From NCBI RefSeq assembly GCF_000220395.1, contig NW_004086056.1:124001-188000 (forward strand): DNA of 64,000 bases. The letters are read 5' to 3'. Every line of letters starts with the position of its first letter. Position 1 is the first letter of the stretch. Below are positions 38,895 to 51,850 of the stretch, piece after piece. The DNA is from Ichthyophthirius multifiliis (lineage: Eukaryota; Ciliophora; Oligohymenophorea; Hymenostomatida). Under the pieces are notes generated by a model. The model was not told the origin of the DNA and ran no database searches. It saw only the letters and a list, made by a program, of their open reading frames with translations. A program made the translations under genes and the position numbers.

Positions 38895-41123
38895 TCATTT
38901 TTTAGCAGCCATATTAATTCTTAAAGATCTACCTTTTAATTTTTCTCCGTTTAATGCAAGTGCTTTTTATACTGAATTTTTATTTTCACATATAGCAAAA
39001 ACTATACCTTTAAAATTACCTTCATTATCTAATAAAATAAATATATTTAAATGGAATATATTAAAAAAATTACCATTAAGTGGCCTTAATTAAGTAAATC
39101 TAACTAAATTTTTATTAAAGAATTATGTTACTTCTCTTTCTTAAATATCAAAAGGTAAACCTCCAACAAAGATTTCCAACTCTTTTTTTGTTTGTTAATC
39201 CATTCTTATATTTCCATTTTATGAGAATCCTTAAAATCCGGTATTGTTTCCACCATTATTATAATTAGAGTTATTTCCAAAGCCTTAAGCCATATCATCT
39301 TCTAATTTAGGCATGACAGTTGCTTTTTCTAAAAGTAGTCCTTTCTTTGCACCATCAGCAATATTTTATATATATTCTTCAAATTTTACTATATCTGATT
39401 CTGCAACATCAAATACAGCTCCCAAAGAATCCGCACATTTTTTCATTCCTTTAACTCTATCAACAACTTCAATATCGAAATTACTTTTAAGCCAATTCCA
39501 AATATATCCTAAACCTCTAATTTCATGTGGTGCTTTAACAATATAAGTACAATATCCTTCTAAACAACATAATAAACTTCTTTATTTGACACCCTCTATA
39601 TATCCAGAAATATATGCTAGTGCCCTTGAAAGAGCCTCTTAGGGTCCAAATTCTTAAATTAGATCTTCACTAACTTATTAGAACATGGAAACAACTTCCT
39701 AGTTGACAGTTTTGAGATTTTTTTTTATATCAGTTTAGGATGCTTTTACTATATCTCCAGGTTGCGGAGCACCAACTATTTTCATTTTTATATGACATTT
39801 TTTTTCTATTCTTTCAATTAAACCTACTTGTTTTTTTGTAAAGAATGTTATACAAACTCCTGTTTTGCCTGCTCTTCCAGTTCTTCCGGCTCTATGAATG
39901 TATGTATCGAGCTCTTTTGGGGGTTCTAATTAGACAATTAAATCTACTTCGGGAATATCTAAACCTCTTGAAGCTACATTTGTAGCTACTAAGCATTTAA
40001 ATTTACCTTCTCTAAAACCTTAAAAAGTTATTTCTCTTTATTTTTATGGTATATCACCATGAAGTACTTATAAATCTTGCTTTATGTTTGCTTTTAACAT
40101 AATTTCATTAGCCTCATTTTTTGTTTCACAAAATATAATTACTCGAGAATGGGCTCCTCCTCCATAACACAAAATTACGTCTCCAATAGCTTCTGTACGT
40201 TAATAAAATGGGCAATTTATGGCTAAATGAGTTACTCCTTAACTTGTTTTATTATCATTATTCCTTACCAAATCTATCATTACAATATTTTATTCCTATA
40301 AGTATTTTCTACTTATTTCATGTACCCAGCTTGGTACAGTGGCAGAAAATAATAAGTTTTAAGTTCTTGGTAGTCCCAAACTTTCTCTACTTTCTACAAT
40401 ATTTTTAAATATTTTTTCTATGTCATCCTAAAATCCAAAATTTAACATTTAATCAGCCTCATCAAGAATTACAGTTTTCAAATTTGAAAGTATTAAATTT
40501 CCTCTATCGAATTAATCTATTATACGACCAGGGGTTCCTACAGCTATTTCACATCCATCCCTTAACTAGTTTGTTTATTCTCTAATATCAGTCCCTCCAT
40601 ATATTTATAAAACTCTGAATTCGTTATCTGAATGTTTTAAAGATGATATTTCATTAGCTACTTATATGCATAATTCTCTTGTTGGTACTAATATTAATAC
40701 ATAAGGGCTTTATCTTCTCTTTATTACTCCAAAAAAGCCATCTTCTCTTAGCTTTTCTATTAAAGGCAATGAATAGCCTAAGGTCTTTCCTGATCCTGTT
40801 CTGTCTTTTCCTATTACATCTTTTCCTGCTTATATAGCCTTAAAGCAATGTTCTTAGATTGGAAAGAGATATGTTATGTTTCTTTTATTGAGTAAGTCTA
40901 TTGTTTTTTTATTTTTTATGTATTTCTACATGTTTCCTTTATCGTGTTAAGCTTCTATTTTTTAGGTGTTCTTGGGTTTATTCTACTCATCTTCACTTTC
41001 AGGTATCCATTCACGGTCTTTGGGTTTAAAATTCTTGGTTTTTTTTTCTACTGGAAATTATGATTTTTAAGAAAATGTTGTGTTGCTAAAGGTTCTTTTA
41101 TTATTTGTGAAATCTTTACCCAT
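38895..41123 (-). CDS. DDX21/DDX50-like nucleolar DEAD-box RNA helicase (GUCT and RRM domains)
   Basis: Two exons, 41123-39074 and 39028-38895 (45-nt intron), 727 residues. Motifs in order: FPIQ of the Q motif (~87), GSGKT (~110), PTREL, TPGR, DEAD followed by QM (~225), SAT, a VIIFCETK block, ARGLD-type ASRGLDIP, and HRAGRTGR. After the helicase core comes a GUCT-type region (QALSRALAYISGY and SLLCCLEGYCTY), the hallmark of the DDX21/DDX50/plant RH7 group that acts on rRNA and in transcription. A glycine/asparagine linker leads to a C-terminal RRM-like fold with IFVGGLPFD and FKGIVFAI. The RRM is a known alternative to the FRGQR tail of animal DDX21. Start at ATG 41123 gives a basic N-terminus typical of nucleolar helicases. 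All ATPase residues are intact. Confidence 0.95.
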
Positions 41124-41464
41124 TTTTTTAGTTTTTTTTTTTTTAATAAATAATTTTTTATTTAATCTATATTTGCTTTTATTAAATTTAGTTTTGTATT
41201 TAGATAAAATTAATTTTTTTTTTAGTGTGTAGAAATAATTTCGTTATAAACAAAATATATATTATTATAAAATTATATAATTAATTTTCAATTTTCTTTA
41301 ATTAATATATTTTTAATAACAATAATTCTTTTAATTTCTTATTTTTTTTTTAAATAAAAAAATTGAAATAATGAAAGAAATAAAAAAAGTATAACTATTT
41401 TTAAATTTATATAATAAATATATTTTTATAAAAAAAAAAAATTTTAAAAATTAATAAAATAAAT
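41124..41464. other. Divergent intergenic region
   Basis: 340 bp shared promoter space between the helicase (-) and the Tctex1 gene (+); no element recognised. Confidence 0.5.
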
Positions 41465-41851
41465 ATGAGTAAAAAAGCATAAACAGGTGCTACAAGTTAA
41501 GAATATTAAATAAGGCCTAAACAAAGAGAAAAGTTCAAACCTGGCAAAGCAAAAGAAATAATAAATGAAGTTTTATAAGATAAGCTGAAAAATGCCTAAT
41601 AATATGATGTAACTACTACTTCTAATCTCTCGAAAGAAATAGCTGATACAATTAAATATAAATTAAAAGATTTAAATTACCCAAGATACAAATTTTTGGT
41701 TTCTGTAATTATTGGATAACAAAAAGGTTAAGGTTTGAGGGTTGGTTCAAGATGTTTTTGGGATTATGATACTGATTATCTTGCAAGTGATTATTATGTA
41801 AATGATTAGTTATTTTGTTTAGCAACTGTTTATGGAGTTTATCTTTATTGA
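41465..41851 (+). CDS. Tctex1-family dynein light chain
   Basis: Single exon, 128 residues, the usual Tctex1 domain length with a short N-terminal arm (MSKKAQTGA, then YQIRPKQREKF). Family features: FKPGKAKEIINEVLQDKL, the helix LSKEIADTIKYKLKDL, the strand RYKFLVSVIIGQQKGQ, and the C-terminal SRCFWDYDTDYLAS block that closes the dimer interface. The YQIRP start is typical of the TCTEX1D-like axonemal subgroup rather than cytoplasmic DYNLT1, so a role in an inner-arm, retrograde IFT or related ciliary dynein is likely; that subgroup call is inference. Confidence 0.93.
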
Positions 41852-42321
41852 AAAAATAAATAAAATAGGTCTTCTTTATTATTAAATATTTTAATTGAAT
41901 TTTTATGTAAAATTTAAATAAATGATATTTATTTATGTTTATTTTTTTGTTTTGAAAACTTTGATTGTTAAGATATTTTTTTATTATTACTTTATTGATT
42001 AATGTTACTTTTTTTTTTAAAAAAAAATTGATTTTAATAATTATAAAAATTCACATAATAATAAATTACTTTATTAATTATTTATTTTTAAATAAATAAA
42101 TATAAAGTAATTATATTGTTTCTAAAAAAAAAAAATTTTTGTATAGTTAATAACGATTTATATGTTTATCTTTTATTAAAAAAAAAAAAATATATTCTAA
42201 AATATAAAAATTATTTTATGATTATATATATATAAAAAAATTCATTTAAATAAATTTTTCAAAATATAATTTCTTTTCTAATTTAATTGTATTTGTTATT
42301 TCTAAATATTTTTATGAAAAA
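41852..42321. other. Convergent intergenic region with T10A9 dyad
   Basis: T10A9 at 42009-42027, about 160 bp past the Tctex1 stop. No gene. Confidence 0.55.
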
Positions 42322-43058
42322 TCATTTTTCTTTTATAATTTAATCACTTATTATTCCACTAAATTATTTATTTATTTTTTTTTGAGTAATTTTTCCATTA
42401 TTAATACTTTATTTTTTTAATTCAATATCTTCGTATTTTACCATTTCATTTATATATTCTGATTCTTTATTTTATTTATTGTCAAATAATTAATTATAGA
42501 ATATAGATTTATTTATGGAATTATGCTTACTAACAGAAAACCTGTGTTCAAAATTTTTCTTCTAATAATTATTTTATGGCAATTATTATTAATTTTAATC
42601 ACTAATATTTTAAAAATCATAACTTGCTGAATATTTGTGTCTACCAGGCTATTTTTTTTCAACTGTTATATTTTAACTAAATTATTTTTTATAAAAGTCT
42701 TATTCTTATTAATTATTATTTGGTTATTCTCTCTCTATTTTTAAAAATTTAAAAATCATTTGAATTTTATTAAATTTTATTTTACAGATTAAATTGTACA
42801 TTTTACTCTCAATTTTCTAATTGTTTTATTTATTTTATTCTGTGTGTATTATATTTTGAAAATCAAACCCTTAATTAGATTGATAATTATTTTATTTGTT
42901 CTTATCTTATATTATCTCCTTTATGTTTTTTTAATTTATTCCACATAACCAATCCAATATATCTTTATTTTATTAAGTTTATTATTTATCTTTATATAAT
43001 TATTAGATTTATTATTTTAATACTAATTGTTGTTTAGTTTATATTAATCGTTTGACAT
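42322..43058 (-). CDS. Hypothetical N/Q-rich protein, 5' end uncertain
   Basis: One long frame runs to TGA at 42324-42322 with clear coding character: ILDWLCGINQKNIKEII, a PGRHKYSASYDF block, EHRFSVSKHNSIN and an Asn/Gln-rich background. An ATG at 43058 (MSNDQYKLN) is in a different frame, and no simple intron joins it to the main frame, so the true start may be elsewhere or a base may be missing. The RFSVSKHNS type of motif resembles short phosphosite-like segments but is not diagnostic. Family unknown. Confidence 0.5.
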
Positions 43059-44064
43059 CTTAATTATATTAAAAAAATATTTAAAATATATGAGTATATA
43101 TATTTATCAAATTTTAATATTTTTTAATTTACATAATTTTAATTTAAAAAAAAAATTAAATTATAATTTAATTTAAAAAAAAGAAAAAATAATTTAATAG
43201 AAATTATTTTTATATAAATAAAATTTAATCATATATTTTATATTAGTTCAAATTAAATACAAATGTTCATGATTTAATATATTCTTTTTATTTCTTATAT
43301 AAATATATGGCTATAATTTATTCTTTTTTTAATAAATAAATTCAAAAATATTAAATTGAAAATATTTGTACAAATAAATTAAATTATTTTTTAAATAAAA
43401 AACACATTCCTATATAAAATTTAAACAATCAAATATTTACAAAAAAAATTCAAATTATATTTTAAAAATATCACTTCAAATTTAAATTAATTATTTAAAA
43501 ATATTTAAATAATTTAACTTTTTTTTTTTTGATTATTTATATATTTCTTTTCCTATAATAATTTTATATACTTATATTAATGATTATTAATATTTATTTG
43601 TTTAACTGTATATTATTAAAATACATATATTTCATGTTATTTTTGTTTGTTTGCTAAAATTTGAATAACTTTAAAAAAATATTAACTAATATGCGATTTC
43701 TATATTTTAATTTTTAAAATTATGAAACTTATATAAAATTGATAAATAAATAAAGAAAACAAGTTTTTGGGAAAATTCTATATCTTTCATTATTATTTTT
43801 GACATTTCTTCCCTTTAATTTTATTTTATAAAACATTTTTTCTGAAATATTCTTGTCTTAATTTATAAATATTAAATTAATAAGAATCTATTAGTATATT
43901 TTACCTAAATAATTATCAAAAAAGTATAATATCCCAAAATATTTAATTACTTTAATGAAAATAAATTGAATTAGTTAGTTTATTATATTTTAATTTATAA
44001 ATAAAAGTTAAATTTAAGTACATAAAAAAAAAAAATTAATAAAATATTAATATTTGAAAAAAAT
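43059..44064. other. AT-rich region of 1 kb downstream of NOT1
   Basis: Searched for a continuation of NOT1 or a separate exon encoding its missing C-terminal domain; none seen on the minus strand. No other gene. Confidence 0.55.
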
Positions 44065-45892
44065 TCATAAATCACTATCTTAAGGCCATAGTTCTTTTGG
44101 TAAAATTTTAACATATTAAAAATATTTTTCATCAATATAATTTTCTTTTTTTCGCTTATATTATTTTCTTATTTATATAGCTTATTAAACACTGGTATCT
44201 TTTTTTATCTCTTCTTCAATTTTCAAAATCACTTCATTTTTAATTTTTTCACATGCACTTTCAATATTATCAAGAATGGCTTATTATATGATTTTATCTT
44301 ATTCATCTTCATTTAAATTATTATATTAATTTAGAGCTTATTTAAGTTTAATTTAAAAACATTATTTTAAAGGTTCTCTGCATGTAACTAAAGAAAGAGA
44401 GCTAGCTAATTTTTAGGTCATTGAAGTGATCCCATTAAGAACAATATTTTCGTTAGATTAAATACAAAAATCTTTTAGTTTTATCTCCTTTGCAGTAGTT
44501 AAAGAAAGAGCAATACTTCTTTGTAAAATTGGGTTTACTATTTCTTAAATTGATTACTCTAAATCATTTTAAATTATTTATTTCAAATTTAAGGCGACTT
44601 ATTTATTAGACTATGTACAATTATCCTATTATTATTTTAAATTGCTAACATTATTTTTGCTATTAATATTTTAATCTAAAGTATATTATATATATGTACA
44701 AGGTTCTAAATCTTTTTAAGGATCTATTTCTAGTTCTTTAAAGAGAGTTTGAATTTCGATTTTTTAATTTAGCTTTATTTTTTTTAAGTTTTTGATTTCT
44801 TCAAGTAGGCTGAATATTCGGCGTATCCAAATATTATTTTTATGTTAAAATATATGGGAATCTTTAGAATAAAATAACAATCTTTTAATTACAGGAATTA
44901 TCATTTCTATTTTTTCAGGATATGAAGATGTAATTAAAGTTTTAATATTTAAATATTTTGAAAAAATAGGAATATTTCTTTTTATTGTTAATTATCCTAT
45001 CCAAGATGATATATTTTTTATTTAATTTTTCTCATTTAAAGTAGAATTGGTATTTGATTATAATAGATTTTTAAGTAAAATAAGTGATTATTTAATTAAG
45101 TATTTAAAAAGATTCTTATTATTGATTTTTTCAAGCAAACTTATATAATTAGATTAATTTTCAAGTTCATTTGGAGCACGATAAAAAATTAATTGACATA
45201 CAAACCATTTTAAGTTATTTTAGTTATCTATATAAAGTTTAATTTCTTCAATATTTTTTTGAATTTGTTATTCAGTAAGTTAATTTAAAAAAAATACTAA
45301 TTTCATTTTTATATTCTCTTTAACTAAATTTTGTATTTGCTGTTCATTGATTTCATTTTAGATTATTTCAGTTATTGTTAAGTTTGAATAATCACATTAA
45401 TTATCTCGAATATTTACAAAATTTACACCTCCTATATATTATTTTTTGGGGGTTAAAGAATCTTCCGTTTCTTCAAAAGTAGATATTATGTTCTCTTAGT
45501 AATATTAGATTGTAATATCTTAGTTTATTAATGGTTAATTTAATTATTATGAAATATCATTTTAGGAATCTTAAGATATCTATTAAACCGAATTTTCGAG
45601 AATAAAATTCTGTTGTTAATCTTATAATAATTAAATTTAAGCCTGTAATGGATCGAATTATTTTTTACTTTTTAATTAAAGTTTTTTTTTATTTTGATTT
45701 TTTTATTATTGTTAGGATAAAACTTTTATTTAACTTTAATTATTTTCGATATTTTACATTTTATTTATGTTAATTTGATTTAGACATTTATCTTTTATTT
45801 AATCTAAATATTATATATCATTATTAAATATAATCCCTTTTTTATAACAGTTCTTATAAAAAATATTAATTTTTTTAATTAATAATATATAT

Positions 45893-45974
<82 letters not shown>

Positions 45975-48783
45975 TACTTCAACAATTTTCAACAAGAAAT
46001 CAGGATAAAATAAAAGAATCTATGAGTCAAAGAGACCATAAATAAAATTAGGAAATTCATAAAGCCTATCATTCATTCCATCTATAGCTTTAATACTAAA
46101 TTCAATTTTTTTATTATTTCTTTTACAATAATCAAGAACTATTTCTAAAAATATAGCCAATGGTTTTTAGAAAATTAATCTTTTGTTTTTTTTGATAAAA
46201 AATCAAAATTAAATAAAAAATAAAATACTATGCATTTATAATTGCTCCAAATAATTAGCCTGTAAAAATCAATTCACTATAAGGATATTAGTCATGGAAT
46301 CTACATTCTTCTAAAAGTCCAGTAATCATACAAGCAAAAACTTCATTATCTTCCTTAATATTAGATTTTCTTAAATTATTTAAATTATCAATAAATTATT
46401 CAATGCTGATTTCTTTAGAATACAATTATTAAAATTATGTATTAGCTTTTTTTTCTATTTATTAAATTTATGGATTAATTCTTCCATTTAATTAAGGAAA
46501 ACATTCAATAATTATTTTATATTATTCTTACAGTTTCTAACGATTTATTTCAGATAAATTATAAGGAGGTTCAGTTAACAAGCACTCAAAAATGATGGTT
46601 AAAATTTCAGGGGTTATTTAAGCTTTCTCAAGTGCACTTTCATATAATTCTTATAAATTATTAATAAAATAAGTTTTAGAATTGATTTAATTAATTTAGC
46701 TAAGTAAATTATCGTCAATATAAGTTAGTAAAGCTTCCACAAAAGGATTACCTACATTTTTAATTCTTTCATTAATCCATTAATCAAAATGAAGGAATTC
46801 TCTTTTTCCAGCAAGGATACCCAAAGAAACAGAAAAGTAATAATCTTTACAATTTGTTAAAGAAATTAAAGAATCTTTTATTTATTGGGAAATATCTAAA
46901 ATTCTGGAGATATTTAAGCAAGTATTTTCTTTTTTGTTATCATTTTTGTATAGCTCACACATTGCGTTTATTAAAAGATCTTCGTTTTTTTTCCATATTG
47001 CTTCTAATATTTATACAGAACTAGAATGATTAGAAAGGTAGTTTTGAAATAATTAACTTAATATTTCATTTTACAAGCCTTAATTTTTTATATTTTTTAT
47101 TTATGATAAACCTACTGTTAGTATATCTGTACATTTCTTTAGCGGGTACTCTAACAACAATTTTGTTTCGTCATAATATTCTTCACTTAATTGTAAAATT
47201 TATTGTAATATATCTACACATGCCCAAAATTAAAGAACTGGAGGATTTAATGTTTAATATTTATATAGTGGATTAAAGTCTAAATTAATAATTGTCTTCG
47301 GTATTTCGTCCCAACGAACTATTGAAGGTTAATTTAGTTAAAGAAGGTTTTTAAAAAATTAAAGCTGACTTTTTGAATTCTACCATTTTTGATTAAATAA
47401 TTATTAAGGCATGGAAAAAAAATATTGCTTATTTATTTATAAAAAAATATTGAAAAATGTGCAAAACTATTAATATGTTTCTATTTATAGGTTTTAACAA
47501 TCCATTTATAATAATACTTTTCCCCACTTTTGAATTAATATTTTTTAAAATAATTTAAAAAATATTAATTTTTTTAAATACATTAATACTTGAAACTTTT
47601 TAAATAATTAGTTTTATAATGTTTGAAATATTCCAATTTGCTTTTTATAAATCTTCTTATTTTTGTTATATGTCTAAAGATATATATTCTATGCATTAGT
47701 AAACTTATTCATTACTAAAACTTTAAAAATCTAAAAAAAGTAAATTTAAACTTTCTATTGATTAACTAATAACTGAACCTTATTGTTTTAATATATCACA
47801 TGGATTCAGAGAACTAATATTTTAAATTTCGTTATTTTCAAGAAATAAAGTATTTTATTTTAATTCAGTTTATGTTTATTTTAAATATTAGATTTATTCA
47901 TTCATTATCTTTTTTAATATATAAATATTAAATTAAATAATATAAAATATAAAAAAACTATATATATAAATTATATTTTAAATTATTTATTTTTTTATAA
48001 GAATTTTATTAACTTTTAGTTCTGGATTAGATCTTACAACTAAAAGTAAATTTTGTAATGAATTTTAAGGAACAATTTATGGTTACTTTTTTTAATAATA
48101 AACATTAATATTTTATTTTAACAATTTTATGCCTAAAATTAAAATTTAAAAAAATAAAATAAAAAATTAATAATTTATTATATTAATATTAATTATATAA
48201 AATAATAATTTAATTTACCTTCTTTTGCTATGTTTTTATTTACAGAAATTGCAAGAGCTAAAGAAATAAAAATTTAAATAACTAAATTTAATTTTAAATA
48301 TTTAAATAATTATTCAACATAATTTATTAAATTTTAAGCTAACTCTTCTTAATTAATATGTTTTAAATTTAAATTTTCTTTTATATGTTTTATTATCAAT
48401 TCAGGTAAATAATCTAAATATTCTTTTGTTTAACTAAATACAATTTCCTAGAGATAATAGGCTAAAAATTATCCTTTTTAATTCAGATTTTTTTAAAAGT
48501 CTAAGTTTTTTAAAATGCTTATTATTAAATATTACTCGGCTTCAATGCCATTTAAATTTATAATCTTTTTACCATATTTTTTATATATACATTTATTTAT
48601 TATTATTAATTTTTTTGTTTTTTGTTTTTTTAATTTTACTTATTGTATTGAATTGTTAACTGCAGATAGTGATTTTTTTTAATCAATTTAAGATATCTAA
48701 TTATCTATCTCATTTATATAAGAATTTTAAATTTATTTTATTTATAAAGACTTTGTAAGGTCAGGCTCTTTTTTAGTATTCAT
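44065..48783 (-). CDS. CNOT1: CCR4-NOT scaffold subunit NOT1, lacking the C-terminal NOT domain
   Basis: Seven exons: 48783-48219, 48132-48014, 47908-47590, 47526-47468, 47427-46229, 46179-45978, 45852-44065; introns of 86, 105, 63, 40, 49 and 125 nt; all phases agree, 1416 residues. NOT1 is the scaffold of the deadenylase complex. The N-terminal HEAT region is recognisable (NGIEAEQYLI, LNLVIQIFISLALA). The second HEAT block has VRWDEIP and LNISRILDISQQIKD, the TTP-binding region has FACMITGLLEE and LIFTGQLFG, the CAF1-binding MIF4G-like region has SSWIGQLTIKRN, and the DUF3819 region has RSIALSLTTAKEI and SLVTCREP. The protein stops about 70 residues after that region, so the C-terminal domain that binds NOT2-NOT3 is missing. 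Intron 45853-45977 holds a long TA repeat. Confidence 0.93.
45884..45970. repeat. (TA)n microsatellite in a NOT1 intron
   Basis: About 85 bp of nearly pure TA with a few interruptions, inside the 125-nt intron. Likely length-variable and able to extrude as a cruciform. Confidence 0.9.
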
Positions 48784-49974
48784 TTATATTTAATTATTAT
48801 TTTATAGTTTTTAAATTATATTAAATAATTATATATTATTATTATTATTATTTCTATAATATTTGTAATTTAGATTACTTTTTAAATTTTCCTTAAAATA
48901 AATGAAAATATTATATAATTTGTAGTTAATTTTTAAAATATAATGATTATATAAAATTATAATTTTTTATTGTTTCAAGTCATATTTATATATAAATATT
49001 TCTATTTTTGAAATAAATACACAATATTACTTTTTTATAATATATATTTTAATTTCTATTTTAATATTTATTTAGTTTTTTTTTTTTTTTATTGAAATTA
49101 TTATAAATATATCATATAATATTTCATTATTATTATTTTTATAATAATTTTTAATATGTATTTTCAGTTTATTATTTAACAAAATTAAAATAATTTATAT
49201 GTTATTCTTCATATTTTAAATTTTATTTGTGAATATTAAATTATTATTGTAACTTCTATTATAAATTTTATCTAATAATATTATTCTAGATATTCTTAAA
49301 TTATATTTTCTTTTAAGGTTTTCCTTAAAATTTTGTAGGATAAATCTTTTCTATTCTATTTATTTTAATAATATATAATTAAAATAAAAATTATAAAAAT
49401 TGTATATATTTTATTTTAATATTTAACTATAATAGAGAGAAACTTAACTGATTTTATAGGATATATAATATTTTATTATAAAGTCAATAATTTTTTTTTT
49501 AAATTAGATGATTTTGCTAGTATTATTTAAATAATTTATAAGTCAGAAATTAGTTTGTATATTAGAAATAAATAAATTATTAGTTCAATTTTTTTTTCTA
49601 ATTTATTAAAATAATGATTTTTAAAAACTTTAGATATAAAAAATGAATTTTTAGCATTTTATATTTATTTTTTATTTTTATAATTAAATATTAAATTTAT
49701 ATAAAATTTAATATATATATAAAAAGATAATCTACAAATATTAAAATGTTTTATATAATATTTGTTATTATAAACTTTTTATATATATATTTAAGAAATA
49801 AAATATTAATTTTTTTAGTATATAAATAATTTTGATAAATATTTTTAAAGCATATAATTTAACTTTTATAATTATTATAATAGGATAATTATTAAAATTA
49901 ATATATACTAAGGCAATATTAAAATTAAAGTAAAACGATACAAATTAAAATTATAATATATAAATGTATTATTA

Positions 49975-49977
<3 letters not shown>

Positions 49978-50030
<53 letters not shown>

Positions 50031-50033
50031 TTA
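49978..50033. repeat. (TTA)n microsatellite
   Basis: About 17 perfect TTA units in the gene desert. Confidence 0.9.
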
Positions 50034-51801
50034 TATATTTTAATTTATATACATAATTTTTATTTTTATTTCATATATTTATTAATATTTTTTAAATGTA
50101 CAGTATTAAATTTATATTTAATTTAATATATAATTCTACTTCTTTTATTTTCTTTTTATCTTTCTCTAAACATAATATTATTTCATTTTTATTATTTTTT
50201 TTCACTAAATTTTTTTATATTTTTATTTATTTCTCATATTTTTTTAATAATTTATATCTTTTTTAAGAATTTTGTCATTTTATACATCCTTTTATATATA
50301 CATATTAAAATAAATTTTATAAATTAAATTTTTTTATTTAATAAACTACATTTTATTTTTTTTAACTTAATTTTATTTTTCTAATTTTTTTCTTATTATT
50401 ATTTTAAGTATTTAACTTACAAATATTATAATTTAGATTTTAAAATTCTAAAGTATAAATTTCTTTATATTTTTAATAATTAGATAAATTAATTTTTAAA
50501 TATTTTATTTTCTAAGATCTTTATATTTTTTCTTTATTTGTCTATTTATTTTCTTTTTATTTACTTTTATTATAAATAATAGTATGTGATTTTTTATATC
50601 AATTTTATTATTTATAAAATAATATTATTTAAATACTTATTTTATTTAAATTACATTTTTAAACTTTTTTTTTTAATATATATTTAAAATTCTAATATAC
50701 ATAATTTAGTTAATTATTTTACAACTTTTATTATAAATATATATATTACTTGTTCTAATATTTTTTTGTGTTATTATTTTTTTTGTTTAAAAAAAAGTTA
50801 ATCAGTAATAAAAACCAAGTAAATAAAAATTTAGTATAATCGAATTTTTTAATTAAGTTTTAAATAAATAAAATACAAAAAATATAAAATCAAGAAAATG
50901 TATATAATATATATATAAAATATGATTTTGGTTTTTATTATTTTTATATAATAGTTAATTAAATAATTTATCTTTTAAACTTATGTGATGATGTCATAAA
51001 TGAATTTATTATCGTGTACATTGTTTAGGTTTTATTTTAAGTAATTTTATGAATTAGTGTTATTTTATTAATTATAGAAATTATTGTTAAATAATAATTG
51101 TTTTAATGTTTATATTGTTAGTTTATTTATTTTATTTTTATATAATTTATTAACATATTTAAATTTTGATTTTTATATATGAATTGATTGAATTTTACGA
51201 ATACATATTAATTTTTTAATAATTAAAAAAATATGATGTACTTTTATAATAATTATAAAAATAAAACTATTAATTATATATCAAAATAAATATATATTTT
51301 TATTTATAATATAAAAATTAAATTAATTTTAAAATAATTATTTCTTAAATTATTTGTTAATTAATGTAAAAGATATAGAGTTAATTATAGTATAATTTAT
51401 AAAAAAATTAAATTAAATTAAAAAATAATAATAATAATAATAATAATATATATAATATAAAATACTCAAGCCTAATAAATAATAAAAAAAAATTATATTA
51501 TAATTTAGTTTCAACAAAAATTTTACTTTAACCATAAATTTTCAATGAATAAAATAAAAATTTTATCTAATTCATCAAAAGATTCATCAAAAAACATTAA
51601 TTTGAATTACTAAATTTAAAAAAAATATATATACCCATTCCAAAAAATTATAACGACAGAAAATATAAAATAAATTAATTTAACCATAATTGATAAATTC
51701 AAACTAATAATCTTTATAAATTAAAATCTAACAATCTTATATAAAATATTAACTAGTCAGCATTAAAAAATACAAAAAACCCTTCTTTATTAAACAAAAA
51801 C

Positions 51802-51818
51802 AAATAATAATAATAATA

Positions 51819-51850
<32 letters not shown>
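51802..51850. repeat. (AAT)n/(ATA)n microsatellite
   Basis: Interrupted AAT/ATA triplets, with a similar shorter run at 51,424-51,448. Confidence 0.8.

Noticed and set aside
39313-40408. Plus-strand ORFs at 39313-39546 and 40208-40408
   Set aside because: Shadows of the DEAD-box helicase on the minus strand.
45884-45970. TA-rich block as a telomere-like or recombination signal
   Set aside because: It is confined to an intron of NOT1 and is simple TA; ciliate telomeric repeats (C4A2/G4T2 type) are absent from the window.
47590-47908. Separate gene starting at the ATG at 47905
   Set aside because: The upstream minus-strand coding at 48014-48783 matches the N-terminus of NOT1 and splices in phase into this exon, so the ATG is internal.
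51545-51830. Possible small gene starting at ATG 51545
   Set aside because: TGA is so rare in this DNA that an open frame of about 100 codons is expected by chance; it runs into a microsatellite and has no domain.
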